A stretch of 64,000 nucleotides of DNA from Megascapheus bottae (Eukaryota > Chordata > Mammalia > Rodentia > Geomyidae): NCBI GenBank assembly GCA_024803745.1, contig JANJXV010000188.1, positions 895,001 to 959,000 of the forward strand, in the 5' to 3' direction. A program made the position numbers and the translations under genes. Below the pieces are notes generated by a model. That model was not told the DNA's origin. It made no database searches and saw only the letters and a program-made list of their open reading frames with translations. Numbering within the stretch: position 1 is the first letter of the stretch; the number at the start of each line of letters is the position of its first letter. Below, piece by piece: positions 19,606 to 29,511 of this stretch.

Positions 19606-21826
19606 CAACTCTGCCTTAATAGCACTCTGCTGCCAGATTAGACTCCACAATCTCACAGGGACTTTGCTTTGCCTGGGCAGGCTCAAAGCTGCGGCTTTCA
19701 GATCAATGAGTCCTACAAAAGGCCACGTTACCCCAATTAAAGCAACAAGGTGGTCAACACAGAAATAGTCTCTAAGCATGAGCTTACCTAGAACCTGGTA
19801 AAAGCCAAAGTTACATCTGAATAAGGATTGCTGTCCTTCTCCATGGGCTAGCTGGAAGTTGCTATAATGTAACTTACAAGAGCAAGCTGAAATAGCAATT
19901 AAGCAATTACTTTGGTAGTCATAATTTTCCTTTTTTCTCTTTCTTTAAACATTTAAGACAACCTTCACTTTCAAATATTGTTTAGAAACCCATTTCCAAT
20001 GTTCTTAATAACTTTTACTGATACTGGCTTAAACAATTAACACCTTAGCCTTTATTTGCAATTGAAAAACCTTTAAGGACACAAAGAACTCCCTCTGCTT
20101 CAGGCCCCCTAGGGCTCAAGGCACTCCTCTTGCCTTTTAGAAAAGGGCTTTTTTTTTGCAGTTTAGATTACTGTCTAGAACTCCAACAACAGTTTAAACT
20201 CAAATAACAGTTTTTCCCTAATGCAAGAACTATAGACATCAGTGCACCAAGTCTAAGTCTGGACTTAGTTTCCTTCCTTTTTTTTAAAATACACCTAATT
20301 GCATGGAGATAAACCTTTAAACATTCCTTTAAAATACTAATCACATTATCCACATTTTACCTTCAGATTTCTAGTGTCAGTTTGCAAGAAAAGACAGACA
20401 GGCAAAATTTCTGACGTTAATGAACAATTTTACATTTAAATCTCTAATACATGTTTCCAAACTTTAACTTAAAGTAATAAATCCCAAATTCCCTACTACC
20501 TCTGCGCTAAACAGGATACAATATTTGCAATGTAAACAGCTGTATGTATTGCAATACCAGATTTTTAAAATGCAGATTTCAGGATCTAGAATATTTACCA
20601 GTTTTTATGTAAGACAATGCAATAATCCTTTGAGACATAGGAAACATTCAAACCTACTAATTTTCTTGAAGTTTAGACTTAGATTTACCCAACTGCTTTT
20701 GTGTTTCAAATGAGCTCAACCATTGTTTTATACAGCATGCTGACAATTTAACCTTGAACATGTTTACTCACACCCATTCGCACACACATTCATACTCAAA
20801 GATCTTAAAGCGAGCAAAATTAATATCGGCCGTTCATTTTCCGGAAATTTTAGTACCATGAGGTTTTTTTTGCTAATCTTATTCTTGTGGGTGACAACCA
20901 AGTTTTAAAACAAAGCTTTTTAACAAAGCGATTAGCTAAAATTTAAAACTGAAGTTTGTGTCCTGCCACCAACTGTCTCCAGACTGTCACTTCGGCAGGT
21001 TGTAGGAAAAAGGAAACTAGACAGAAGACTGCAGCTGCTTTGTCTGGCCTCTGCTCACCTCAGCTACAGCCAATTGGGAGGGGCCATACCAGGCCGCAGT
21101 GGAGCCAAAACTTTTTCCTTCCCAGAAATATTCAAATAGATAACAAGGATGTGCTTGAGTACGCACAGAAAAACCATAAGGATCCATATTTAGAACTGGT
21201 ACCAATTTTAAAGACAAAACTGGACAAAACAAAACAAAAAAAATACCCAAGGAAAACTATGTAACACGAACAAGACAGAGAAGCGGAGACTTTTAAACAG
21301 AATCAGACATTGACATATAACAAGAAAATTGGACTCAATCAGATACACTTAACATAAAAACATGAGCTCAGATGAATGTTTTCACCAAACAGTTATTTTT
21401 AGAATTAGACATGTCTTGCTGGTGGGACTCTCAGGTATGCCTTGTTATCGACAAGAAATTCAGAAGGGGAGGGGGTGGTCAAGGCGTCCCTTGACCACCC
21501 AGGCCTCTGTTTTAGGCCCACAGTGTACCTTTTCAAACAAACAAACAAAAATAAAATAAAATAAAACAAAACGCAGACATACAGGGGGGTCGGCCGACTT
21601 CTACTTACCTCTGGAGGCCTTTGCTTTTCACCTGGGCATCTTTTACAAAAAAGGTTATTAAGAAGAGGGATGGTAAAGACAAAATAATGTCACATATTAA
21701 ATTGTGTAGAGTCAATGAATATGTTAAAAGGTCCCTACATAATAGTAAAAGGAGGAGAAACACAGCTCATATGAATGTGTGGAACAAGTGGATCAGTAGC
21801 AGTCCCAATTGACATGCACAAATAAC
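19606..21826. other. Decayed proviral or unclassified sequence
   Basis: The stretch is between the integrase end and the env-like remnant of provirus 2. No long frame survives. It contains simple A-rich runs (AAAC/AAAT, 21536-21575). I see no independent gene. Confidence 0.4.
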
Positions 21827-22519
21827 TCAGGTCCTTCCCACGTCGCAGGATGCACCACTGGAGGGTTGGGGGTGTAGGCCCAGTGAGTCGCTGCTTGGAT
21901 GGCCACTGTCACTCTCCACGATCCGAACGCAGCGTTCAGGCAGCCAGCGGGCGTCATTTTCTCCTTGTGAAAAAACACATACATGCCCTCGACCCCAGGT
22001 TAGAACAGGATCGGGTCCATGCCAAGCACCAGTTAGGGGATCCTTCCACTTTACTAAGGCAAAAGCACACTGCTCTCTTTTATCCCAGAGTCGCTGAGCA
22101 GCAGATAAATTATTTGAATCCAAATTCAAATTTAAAACAAATAAAGCATGATTAAGTATATTCACAGGGGTAGCGGGATACGACTCTCCTCTCTGTATTT
22201 TAGCAATTTGATGTTTTAATAATCCATTAGCTCTCTCCACGATGCCTTGACCTTGAGGATTGTAAGGAATGCCTGTAATATGAGTGATATTATAGGAATG
22301 GCAGAAGGATTGAAATGCTCGGCCTGCATAGCCAGGGCCATTATCTGTTTTTATTTGTGAGGGAATCCCCATCACAGCAAAGCATCGAATGCAGTGAGAA
22401 ATACAATGTTTAGTGGCTTCCCCAGCAAGGCGGGTGGCCAAGATAAAATTAGAATAAGTATCTACAGTAACATGAACATATTTTAATCTGCCAAATGATG
22501 GAATATGTGTGACATCCAT
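21827..22519 (-). pseudogene. pol: Integrase core and C-terminal domain of provirus 2
   Basis: A 230-codon uninterrupted minus-strand frame: MDVTHIPSFGRLKYVHVTVD (first Asp), IKTDNGPGYAG (second Asp) and NPQGQGIVERANGLLKH (Glu) give the full D,D,E set. WHGPDPVLTWGRGHVCVF and ARWLPERCVRIVE form the C-terminal DNA-binding part. Integrase catalyses strand transfer of viral DNA. The frame is the longest intact retroviral piece in the window, but upstream pol has stops and the provirus has lost RT, so it is called a pseudogene fragment. Confidence 0.92.
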
Positions 22520-22967
22520 CTGCCAAATGTGATTAGAAAGCAGTCCTCATGGATTTATACCTAAATGGGGGGCTGGTGAAAAAGGGACACAGTTGGAGCA
22601 AGTCTTAACTATTTGTCATGCTGCTTCTCTAGATAATTTAAACTGTTGGCGCAAGGCTCAACTGTTTTGATGGTGGATGGCATGTGACTGCTTAGCAAGT
22701 TCAACCTGAGTTAAGTAAACTCTGGTGGCGGAGTCAGTAACCGCATTGCCCTCACTTAAAGGGCCATGAAGATTAGTGTGAGCTCGAACAAAGCCAAAAA
22801 AACAGGGGTGGTTGCGAGAACAAAGCAAAGTTTGTACATGGCGAAATTGGGTCTGGATATTGGAGTTAGTAGTTCCAATAAAGGGAACAGTTTCTATGAC
22901 TTGAAGAGCATAATTGCATTAATAGACAAATGTAAGATGAGGGCAATGTGGAGTCTGCATCAGTAAA
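22520..22967 (-). pseudogene. pol: RNase H end and integrase zinc domain of provirus 2
   Basis: The minus strand upstream of the core reads FVRAHTNLHGPLSEGNAVTD (RNase H C-terminal block), then KQSHAIHHQN and KTCSNC, the H,H and C,C of the integrase zinc site. TGA/TAG stops lie between. The readable pol ends near 22967. Confidence 0.8.
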
Positions 22968-23044
22968 GGTTTATTTATATAAGCATGCATTACATAATGA
23001 TGGTTTTTCAATTAAGCACCCATTGTTTTATTGTTGTTGTTGTT
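22968..23044. other. Junction sequence
   Basis: Short AT-rich spacer between the truncation point of provirus 2 and a SINE. No duplication matching the LTR-side flank was seen. Confidence 0.3.
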
Positions 23045-23165
23045 TTTTGCCAGTCCTGGGATTGAGCTCAGGGACTGAGCACTGTCCTAGGACTTTCTCA
23101 AGGCTAGAACTCTACCACTTCAGCCTCACTACCACTTCCGCCTTTTTTCTAGGTATGTGGTACCG
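23045..23165 (-). repeat. Partial IDL-Geo SINE
   Basis: Poly-T head, then 'GCCAGTCCTGGGATTGAGC' and 'CTCTACCACTTCAGCCTCA'. The right half is preserved, and the copy breaks off at GGTACC. Confidence 0.75.
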
Positions 23166-23469
23166 TATTGTTCTTTATTGATACATACGGAAGAATAAAT
23201 GTCATGCATATTAATAAGTACCACATGATATTTTGAGACACACACATGTATATACATATACACACACAAAAACACACACATACATGTACATAAATCAGGT
23301 TAAATACAACTATTATGTCAAGCATTAGATAACATCATAGTAAAACTTTAAAATCCTTTCTTCTTTATTAATATATAACAAAATGCTGTTGTGTGTAATC
23401 AATCTACTGTGCAACAGCTGAGTGAAAAGTTACCTCTTATGTCATTACAATCTCTTGCTCATTGATCAA

Positions 23470-24073
23470 CCTTTTTCCAAACTTTCCTCCTTCTGACTCA
23501 CCCAAGTTTCTGGTATTCACTAGTTTACGCTCACCTTCTTTGAAATCAATGCTTTGCTATTTCGCATATTCCATACTTGCCATTTGGCTTATTTTTTTAA
23601 CATATAACTTCTCCTTTTTGTTGTTGACAAAGATAGTTGTTTGCAGGAGTAAACAATGTGCTATCATGTAGAGGTGCCACATCATTCACGTTGGATGGAC
23701 ACTGAAGTGGTGCATTTCATCCCTTGGCTATTCACTGCTGAGCAGTGAGCTATTAACCATGGGTGCATATGTCTCTGCCACATAATGATCTCTTAAAGTC
23801 GCATCAATACCCAGTCGAGGTATGATTGGATGCCAGGATCATTGAAGTGTGATTTGTTTGAGAATCTTCACACAGTTTTCTAGAATGGCTATGCTAATTG
23901 ATATCCCCATCAATAGCTTGTCACGGGCCATCTTTCTCCACAGGTTTACTAGCATGTGTTACCTCTTATCTATTCAATAATTGCTATGCTTGTTGGAATG
24001 TTGCAGTGATATCACATTGTGGTTACCACATGCATTTTTCTGATGATGGGTGAGGTTTTATATTTTCTCTTAA

Positions 24074-24077
<4 letters not shown>
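23470..24077 (-). mobile_element. Old LINE-1 (L1M-like) 3' remnant
   Basis: Diverged sequence with the order typical of minus-strand mammalian L1 ends: 'ATTTCATCCCTTGGCTATTC', 'ATGCCAGGATC', a CCCCATCAATAG block and 'CTCTTATCTATTCAATAATT'. It is much older than the rodent L1 copies elsewhere. Confidence 0.5.

Positions 24078-24124
<47 letters not shown>
24078..24124. repeat. (TA)n microsatellite
   Basis: About 23 AT/TA units. The following 'CCAATCCTGGGGCTTGAATTC' is a scrap of a minus-strand Geo SINE half, so the repeat probably grew from a SINE tail. Confidence 0.9.
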
Positions 24125-24126
<2 letters not shown>

Positions 24127-24317
24127 AATCCTGGGGCTTGAATTCAGTGCCAGGAACTGTCCTAGCAAAAGAATCCCTCTTAGGAAATTCAGTACAGATG
24201 GGAACAACAATAACAAAAATTATTTGTACATCTATCCAGGTTCTTTTGTCAGAGTACAAGAAGAGTTGATATGATAGTGACATAACCAAGATGATGCATT
24301 AAGATGAAGCAATAGAG

Positions 24318-24515
24318 GTCTAGGGAGGTGATTTTGTGGCAGAGCATTTGACTTGCATGCAAAAACACTCTGATTTGGATTCCTCAGGACAACATAAACA
24401 GAAAACACCAGAAGTGGCAGTGTGGCTCTACTGGTAAAGTGCTAGCCTTGAGCAAAAGAAGCTCAAGGACAGTTCCCAAGTTCTGAGTACAAGCCCCAGG
24501 ACTGACAATACAATA
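24318..24515 (+). repeat. IDL-Geo SINE
   Basis: Decayed tRNA-like left half ('TGTGGCAGAGCATTTGAC'), then 'CCAGAAGTGGCAGTGTGGC', 'AGTGCTAGCCTTGAGCAAAA' and the terminal 'CCCCAGGACTGACAATA'. Confidence 0.75.
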
Positions 24516-24867
24516 CAAATGTAAATAAATAAGCTATGCAATATCATAATACCCTTAGGCTCAACTGGATCTTAGTGTTTGAAATCCTCTTCCCTTAGCA
24601 AACCTGACCTCATGGATAATGAACTTGTTCTCTAGGATTTTAGAAGATTAAGGTCTCTTTCCCTTGGATGCTTAGATAGCTAACAAAACTGAATAAATAA
24701 TAAGTGAAATTTTAATGGAGCCACTTGAAATTGCATCGTATTTACTGTCTAACCACCAGGGAGTCTTGGTTTGAAATGAATGAGATTATCTGTGCCCAGA
24801 TGTAATCTACCAATATATTACCATAACACAGTAGCCTATGAAATCATTGAGAAAAATACTTTGAGAG
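24516..24867. other. Intronic sequence
   Basis: AT-rich, with no exon or repeat recognised. Confidence 0.35.
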
Positions 24868-24965
24868 TATGGAAAGGAAGGAAGGAAAGAAGAAAGAAGA
24901 GAAGGTGAGCGAGACAGAGAAAGGAAGAAAGAAGAGAAAGAAAAAAGAAGAGAGAGAAAGCAAAA
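24868..24965 (+). repeat. Purine-rich (GGAA/GAAA) low-complexity tract
   Basis: Almost pure A/G for about 100 bp. The open frame across it is Lys/Glu simple repeat, not a protein. Confidence 0.85.
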
Positions 24966-24967
24966 AA

Positions 24968-25235
24968 GCTAGTCATTTTTGGCTCAATCTTGGAAATCGG
25001 CTATTCAGGAGGCAAAGATCTGAGGAACATGGAAAGACTTCATCTCAATAAATGGCTTGATACAATGGCATACAAGTAGAAGAAATGTAGCTCAGAAAAG
25101 CTGGGACAGAAAGCAAGAGCCTACCTTGAAAATAACAATTACATAAAAAGTGCTAGTGGTGTGGCAGAAGTAAGAGAGCCTCCCAAGCAAGCAAGAGACT
25201 GAGTTCTTTTCCCAGTACCACCAAAGAAGTAAACG
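24968..25235 (+). repeat. Composite SINE (B1-like with ID-like end)
   Basis: 'GGCTATTCAGGAGGCAAAGATC' type 7SL block, then 'AGCAAGAGCCTACCTTGAAA', and an ID-like end ('GCCTCCCAAGCAAGC', 'AGTACCACCA'). Confidence 0.5.
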
Positions 25236-25426
25236 CAGTAACAAATCAAAAACAAAAAGCACAAACCAATGTGCCTTATATACAAAATATTGTAGTTTGG
25301 GAAAATCAAAGGGAATATTCTTACTTCAAAGGAAAATGTGGAATAAACATAAGTCAATCACATGACAAGTTTCAAAAAACAGTAATATAATTAAGAGAAG
25401 TCAATCAACAGTTAAGTTTCACAAAC

Positions 25427-25490
25427 CAGTGATGTAAGTTAAATCTAGGTCAAATCCATCCTTGGCATATCGTCTCTTATTGCCAGACAC
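25427..25490 (-). CDS. Tpte: TPTE-family exon: S4-phosphatase linker
   Basis: A 64 nt minus-strand exon encoding VSGNKRRYAKDGFDLDLTY and IT. This is the basic linker that couples the voltage sensor to the phosphatase in TPTE-type and other voltage-sensing phosphatases, running into the DLDLTYI block shared with PTEN. The acceptor is good (TTTGTTCCTCCCAG). The donor reads GTTTGT, an unusual form with T at +3. The exon begins on a whole codon and leaves one base over. The next expected exon (family block with a SFPS..YRNP motif) was not found downstream. Confidence 0.88.
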
Positions 25491-25604
25491 CTGGGAGGAA
25501 CAAAAATGATGAATGCTGTAAAACAGAAGTCAACCACAAAGAATTTGATATTGCTACCTAAAACTTTTACCAGGATGGGAAGCAAACATGTCCTGCCCAC
25601 TTAC

Positions 25605-25704
25605 CAGTCTTGTGATTAATTTTTCTAGATGTCTTTTCTGAGTTGCAAGGTGAAAGATCCTTATAAGTGTTATCAGCCTCAGAAGCCGAAAGAATACAAT
25701 CATT
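25605..25704 (-). CDS. Tpte: TPTE-family exon: S4 voltage-sensor helix
   Basis: A 100 nt minus-strand exon, acceptor TAAATTTTTAG, donor GTAAGT. It encodes IVFFRLLRLITLIRIFHL followed by ATQKRHLEKLITRL. Arginines at three-residue spacing (FFR-LLR-..-LIR) are the gating-charge pattern of S4. The helix senses membrane voltage, and the following KRHLEKL region leads to the enzyme domain. It is entered after two codon bases and ends on a whole codon, in phase with the exon at 25490. It is preserved without stops. Confidence 0.92.
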
Positions 25705-25785
25705 CTAAAAATTTATAGATACATACTTTTAGTTCAGAAACAGCAGAGTTCATCAATACATACGTTTAAATCTGTGTACAGGGCC

Positions 25786-25971
25786 GGGAGTTTGGCCTAG
25801 TGGTTAAAGTGCTTGCCTGGCATGCATGAAGACCCGGGTTCGATTCCTCGGTACCACATACATAGAAAAAAGCTGTAATTGGTGCTGAGGCTCAAGTGGT
25901 AGAGCTCTAGCCTTGAGAAAGTCCAAGGACACTGCTCAGGCCCTGAGCCCAAGCCCAGGACTGGCAAAAAA
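25786..25971 (+). repeat. IDL-Geo SINE with target duplication
   Basis: A complete, young-looking copy: A box 'TGGCCTAGTGGTTAAAG', B box 'GGTTCGATTCC', Geo half and A tail. AAATCTGTGTACA flanks both ends (about 25773-25785 and 25972-25984). It lies in the intron between the S4 and S1-S2 exons. Confidence 0.9.
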
Positions 25972-26021
25972 AAATCTGTGTACATATGTTACATTGCTCT
26001 GCACCACCCCCATGGCCTCCA

Positions 26022-26150
26022 CGTTCTGGTTAGAGCTTTACTACTTGTGCCACAGCACCACATCTGGCTTTTTCTATATGTGGAACCGAGGAATTGAACT
26101 TGGGTCTTTCTGCATGGTTGGCAGGCATTCCACCATGAGGACAGACTCCT
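26022..26150 (-). repeat. Partial IDL-Geo SINE
   Basis: Reverse copy: 'CTACTTGTGCCACAGCACC', 'GGAATTGAACTTGGG' (B box complement), 'CAGGCATTCCACCATGAGG'. Confidence 0.7.
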
Positions 26151-26404
26151 GGCACTCATACTTCTCCTTCTTAACATACACATTGACATATTAATTGCCT
26201 AGCCCCTTTTGGTAAATCACTTTAAGCTTTATCTGTTCAAAGGCTTTTCTCAACTACACCATGAGATTGTTGCAAGCAATATAAAACTAATTAAAGCTAC
26301 TCAATGAAAATCTGGGTTTGGGCCTTGGCTTCAAGAATGCTTTTCAAGAGGCACACTTTGTTTGGATTGATCTTCTAATTAATTTAGTATCCTGAAAAAA
26401 ATTT

Positions 26405-26587
26405 GGCTGGGCGTTTGTCCTAGTAGAATGTTTGTTATCATGCACCAAGACCCTGGTGCAATTCCTTGGCCCCACAGATATAGAAAAACACTGGGAGTGG
26501 TGCTGTGGCTCAAGTGGTAGTTTTTTAGCCTTGAGAAATATCCAAGGACAGTGCTCAGGCCCTGAGTTCAAGCACCAGGACTGGCAA
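26405..26587 (+). repeat. IDL-Geo SINE
   Basis: Diverged left half, clear Geo half 'GTGGTGCTGTGGCTCAAGTG' and 'CCTGAGTTCAAGCACCAGG'. The intervening stretches contain no S3 exon that I can see. Confidence 0.75.
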
Positions 26588-26733
26588 ATAAATGTTATTT
26601 AGTGTAAAAGCAAGGAGATAAATGGGCATTTCAAGCACACAGTTAAGGGAAACAGTGAACCCAAGCTGCTTGGTGGAAGAGCCAGTCTCAGTAGGGTTCT
26701 TCAGATTTAGGCTTCAGAGAGAATAAAACTTAC

Positions 26734-26895
26734 CCTTTCACGAATACTTGTAGAACAACATCCAAAAGGAAAAATATAGCAATCACAAGGGAAATTGTTC
26801 TGTACTCTAATGGAATGTGTAGTTTGCTGGTCATAACTATAATATCTGTGACCATTAGAACAAGATCAACAAAAATCTGCAGTGTTCTCAAAATC
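26734..26895 (-). CDS. Tpte: TPTE-family exon: S1-S2 voltage-sensor helices
   Basis: A 162 nt minus-strand exon (acceptor TTTATTTATTTTAG, donor GTAAGT). It encodes a hydrophobic S1 ([16 protein letters not shown]), the loop [15 protein letters not shown], and a hydrophobic S2 ([18 protein letters not shown]). The loop is almost identical to the human TPTE counterpart as I know it. S2 contains the Asp (FLLDVV) of the family's charge-transfer region. The exon is entered after two codon bases and leaves two bases. The upstream exon with the cytoplasmic N-terminus was not found to the right. Confidence 0.92.
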
Positions 26896-27322
26896 CTAAA
26901 ATAAATAAAGACAATGAGAGTTTGTCACCACAGTTCAACAATTATTTAAACTATATGTAAGACGCTAAAATGTCATTATTTAAGATTACAGTGGCCAGTG
27001 ATATGAAGAATTAGTGCATTACTATCTAAAAACATTGTTCAGTTTTTTATCCAAAAGAAGCACTGCATAGTGAACCACATTCCCTCCCAAACAATATACT
27101 GGAGGGTATGTAGAAACCACACAATAACTGCAAGCTAGAACAAAAATGGAAATGAAATGACCAGTCTGTCAGTATAATCTCTTTAAATACTGATAAATTC
27201 TGAAGATGAATCTATCAGTTTCTTTTAGCACATTAAAAGTCATCAATCTGAATCTTTGTCAGACTGTAATAGTTAAACCTCAGTGAAGGCATAACTGAAC
27301 TAAGCGCTTTATGGACCACCTG
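26896..27322. other. Unannotated intronic sequence
   Basis: AT-rich. The N-terminal exons of the phosphatase should lie upstream on the minus strand from here, but none was recognised. Confidence 0.35.
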
Positions 27323-27625
27323 CCTGTGTGCGGTGGTTCACAGCTATGATATTAGCTACTCATGAGACTGAGGAGGATACTAGGTAAAGGCCAGCCCCAG
27401 CAAAGAAATACCACAAACCCACTTCAACAAGACAAGCTAGGTGTGATGATGTGAGCCTCTTGTCCCAGCCAGGTCAGTAAGGCAACTTCAGTCTTCCTAC
27501 TGAAGTCCAGGCCAGTCAGAGCAAAAAGCCAAACCTTATCTCAGAAATAAGAAAGTACGAAGGGCTAGAAGTCTAGTTCAGTCAGTAAAATGCCTGTCCA
27601 GGAAGCATGAGGCCCTAAAATGACT
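27323..27625 (+). repeat. Composite SINE (B1-like with ID-like end)
   Basis: 'GTGCGGTGGTTCACAGCTAT', 'AGACTGAGGAGGATAC', then 'AAGGGCTAGAAGTCTAGTTC' and 'AGGAAGCATGAGGCCCT', an ID-like end. Confidence 0.55.
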
Positions 27626-28037
27626 AATTCCCATTTGGATCCTAAGATTTTTATTGAGGATTTTAACATGTATATGATTATTTATTTGGGGGTACTCCTT
27701 GTGCAGTTATGGACACATGAAAAGGAATTCAACTCCATACATATTTATGGAATTGAACTCCAAGGTCTTTGAAGCCTTTCTGTCACATATTTTAAACGTA
27801 CTACCCATTGGTTGATTGTATTGTCGTTATGACAATGAATTGAGAAGATTTCAAATCTTTAAAACTGAAAGTCAAATGAAAATACTATTAATTTTTATGT
27901 ACTCTAAGGCACAGTATAAAATTATTCTCATATGTAGAGTGGAAGCCTAAGGAACGTGTTTCCAGAATGGAGGAATCACATAAATAAGGGAGTTATTAGA
28001 ATACAACCTATACTTCCAAAAGTTTAACACTTCATTG
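27626..28037. other. Unannotated sequence
   Basis: AT-rich, nothing recognised. Confidence 0.35.
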
Positions 28038-28255
28038 TTATTCTTTACTTTATTTTTACTTTCCTTCTTTCCTCACTCCCTCCATACTTTTCCCTCTTTC
28101 CTTCTTTCCTACTTTCCTTCCTTCCTTGCTTCCCTCCTTCCTTGCTTGCACTCCCTCTCCCTCTCCTACACCCTCCCCCTTGCAATCTCCCTCTCCCTCA
28201 CATCCCTCCTCTCATTCTTCCAGTATTTCTGTCTTTCCTTCTTCCTTTTCCATTC
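28038..28255. repeat. Polypyrimidine (CTTT/CTCC) low-complexity tract
   Basis: Over 200 bp of nearly pure C/T. Open frames across it are Ser/Leu/Phe simple sequence. Confidence 0.85.
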
Positions 28256-28470
28256 CTGAGGCTTGTATTCTAGGTGCTGTCCCTGAGCTGCCTTTGCTCA
28301 AGACTAGCAAACTCACTTGAGCCAAAATGCCACTTCTGGCTTTTTCTGGGTCATTTATTTGAGATAAGAATCTCAAGAGCTTTCCTGTCCAAGCTGGCTT
28401 CCAGTGGTAATCCTCAGCTTTCAGCCTGGATTACAGATGTGGATCACCAGCACTCAACTTATATTTACTG
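28256..28470 (-). repeat. Geo-B1 dimeric SINE
   Basis: Reverse copy in which the Geo half ('CTCACTTGAGCCAAAATGCC') is joined to a 7SL/B1 half ('GAGATAAGAATCTCAAGAGC', 'TTTCAGCCTGGATTACAGAT'). This is a second chimeric SINE family of the window, also seen near 51354, 53245 and 54795. Confidence 0.7.
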
Positions 28471-28675
28471 TCATAAGTAGAAAAACACATAGCCATATGT
28501 CATTACATAGACTTGGTTAAATGTCATTTTTTTCTGAGTTAAATCATCAGCTTAAGACAATTTTCCAAGATCAACTGTTTTACAGTATGAAGGCACACAC
28601 ATGTTATTTTTCACCATCTTAACAGTAGAAACTCTTGTTGCTCAGTTTGGAATTTCTTAGATACTTTTCACTTCT

Positions 28676-28677
<2 letters not shown>

Positions 28678-28758
<81 letters not shown>

Positions 28759-28866
28759 AGGGAGGGACGGAGGGAGGGAGGGAGAGAGAGAGAAAGAGAG
28801 AGGGGGGAACAACAAGAAGGAAGAGGAGGAAGAGGAGGAGGAGGAGGAGGAGGAGGAGGAGGAGCA
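28678..28866 (+). repeat. (GA)n then (GGA)n microsatellite
   Basis: About 75 bp of GA, a GGGA-rich bridge, then about 45 bp of AGG/GGA. It shows strong strand asymmetry and can form triplex or slipped structures. Confidence 0.95.
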
Positions 28867-29511
28867 GGAGGATAAATGCTGGTGTTTTATCCTCTAGCTG
28901 GAGATAATGGAGTACCTGCAGAGCAGGTTCTTACCCTGCTGGGGCTTCCATCAAAACACTGCATTGGCTTTGGCCACTACAATAGATTAGGAATAAGAAG
29001 AATTCTTGATATTTCTTCTTAAAATGGCTAAGGTTTCAGAAAGGTACCTGCAGATATTATATCCATTGCATCTTAGAAAAATATCAAAAATCCTGTATTG
29101 TCATCAATACTTCAAATAAAATTCTCTAATCTAAATCACTTTCCTTTTTTTGACTATACTTTCATGTGTGTCTGTATTAACATACATGTTAATATCTATA
29201 AATATACCTAGGTGAGTGGTGCATATATGTTCAGAACATACCCTTCTTTGTTGTTAAGTTCATCAAGTTTTGTTGTGTTATCAGACAAGATATTGCTACA
29301 GGATGAAAACAGAGCACATTGTCAGATATCTTCTAGTCTTGATTACATATCCCCCCATATTTCTCCAATAACTAGCAACCAACCGTTCAAAAATGTTTTG
29401 TTCTACTTCTAAGTATTTCAATATGCTCTGTAGTTTATCTTGCTGTCTATTTCTACTACTGGAATTCCATCATGGGATGGTAGCATGCAGTAATACAATC
29501 ATTTCTTTTTT
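28867..29511. other. Unannotated sequence
   Basis: AT-rich, nothing recognised. Confidence 0.35.

Larger units (their letters stand above)
18275..22967 (-). mobile_element. 5'-truncated class II (IAP-like) endogenous provirus
   Basis: Read on the minus strand, the order is partial RNase H, integrase, env-like remnants, LTR. There is no gag, pro or RT, and no second LTR in the window, so the element is truncated at about 22967. Its integrase is clearly of the same class II type as provirus 1 but is a different lineage, and the LTR shares no obvious sequence with the 361 bp LTR. It is inserted in the same orientation as the phosphatase gene. Confidence 0.85.

Noticed and set aside
25786..25860. 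tRNA gene
   Set aside because: The A and B boxes belong to a SINE left half joined to a Geo half and an A tail. It does not have the sequence of a functional tRNA.
26135..26405. S3 exon of the phosphatase
   Set aside because: The minus strand has a short hydrophobic stretch with stops and no family motif or matching splice phases.
28635..28907. 90-codon Arg/Glu-rich frame
   Set aside because: Pure (GA)n and (GGA)n translation.
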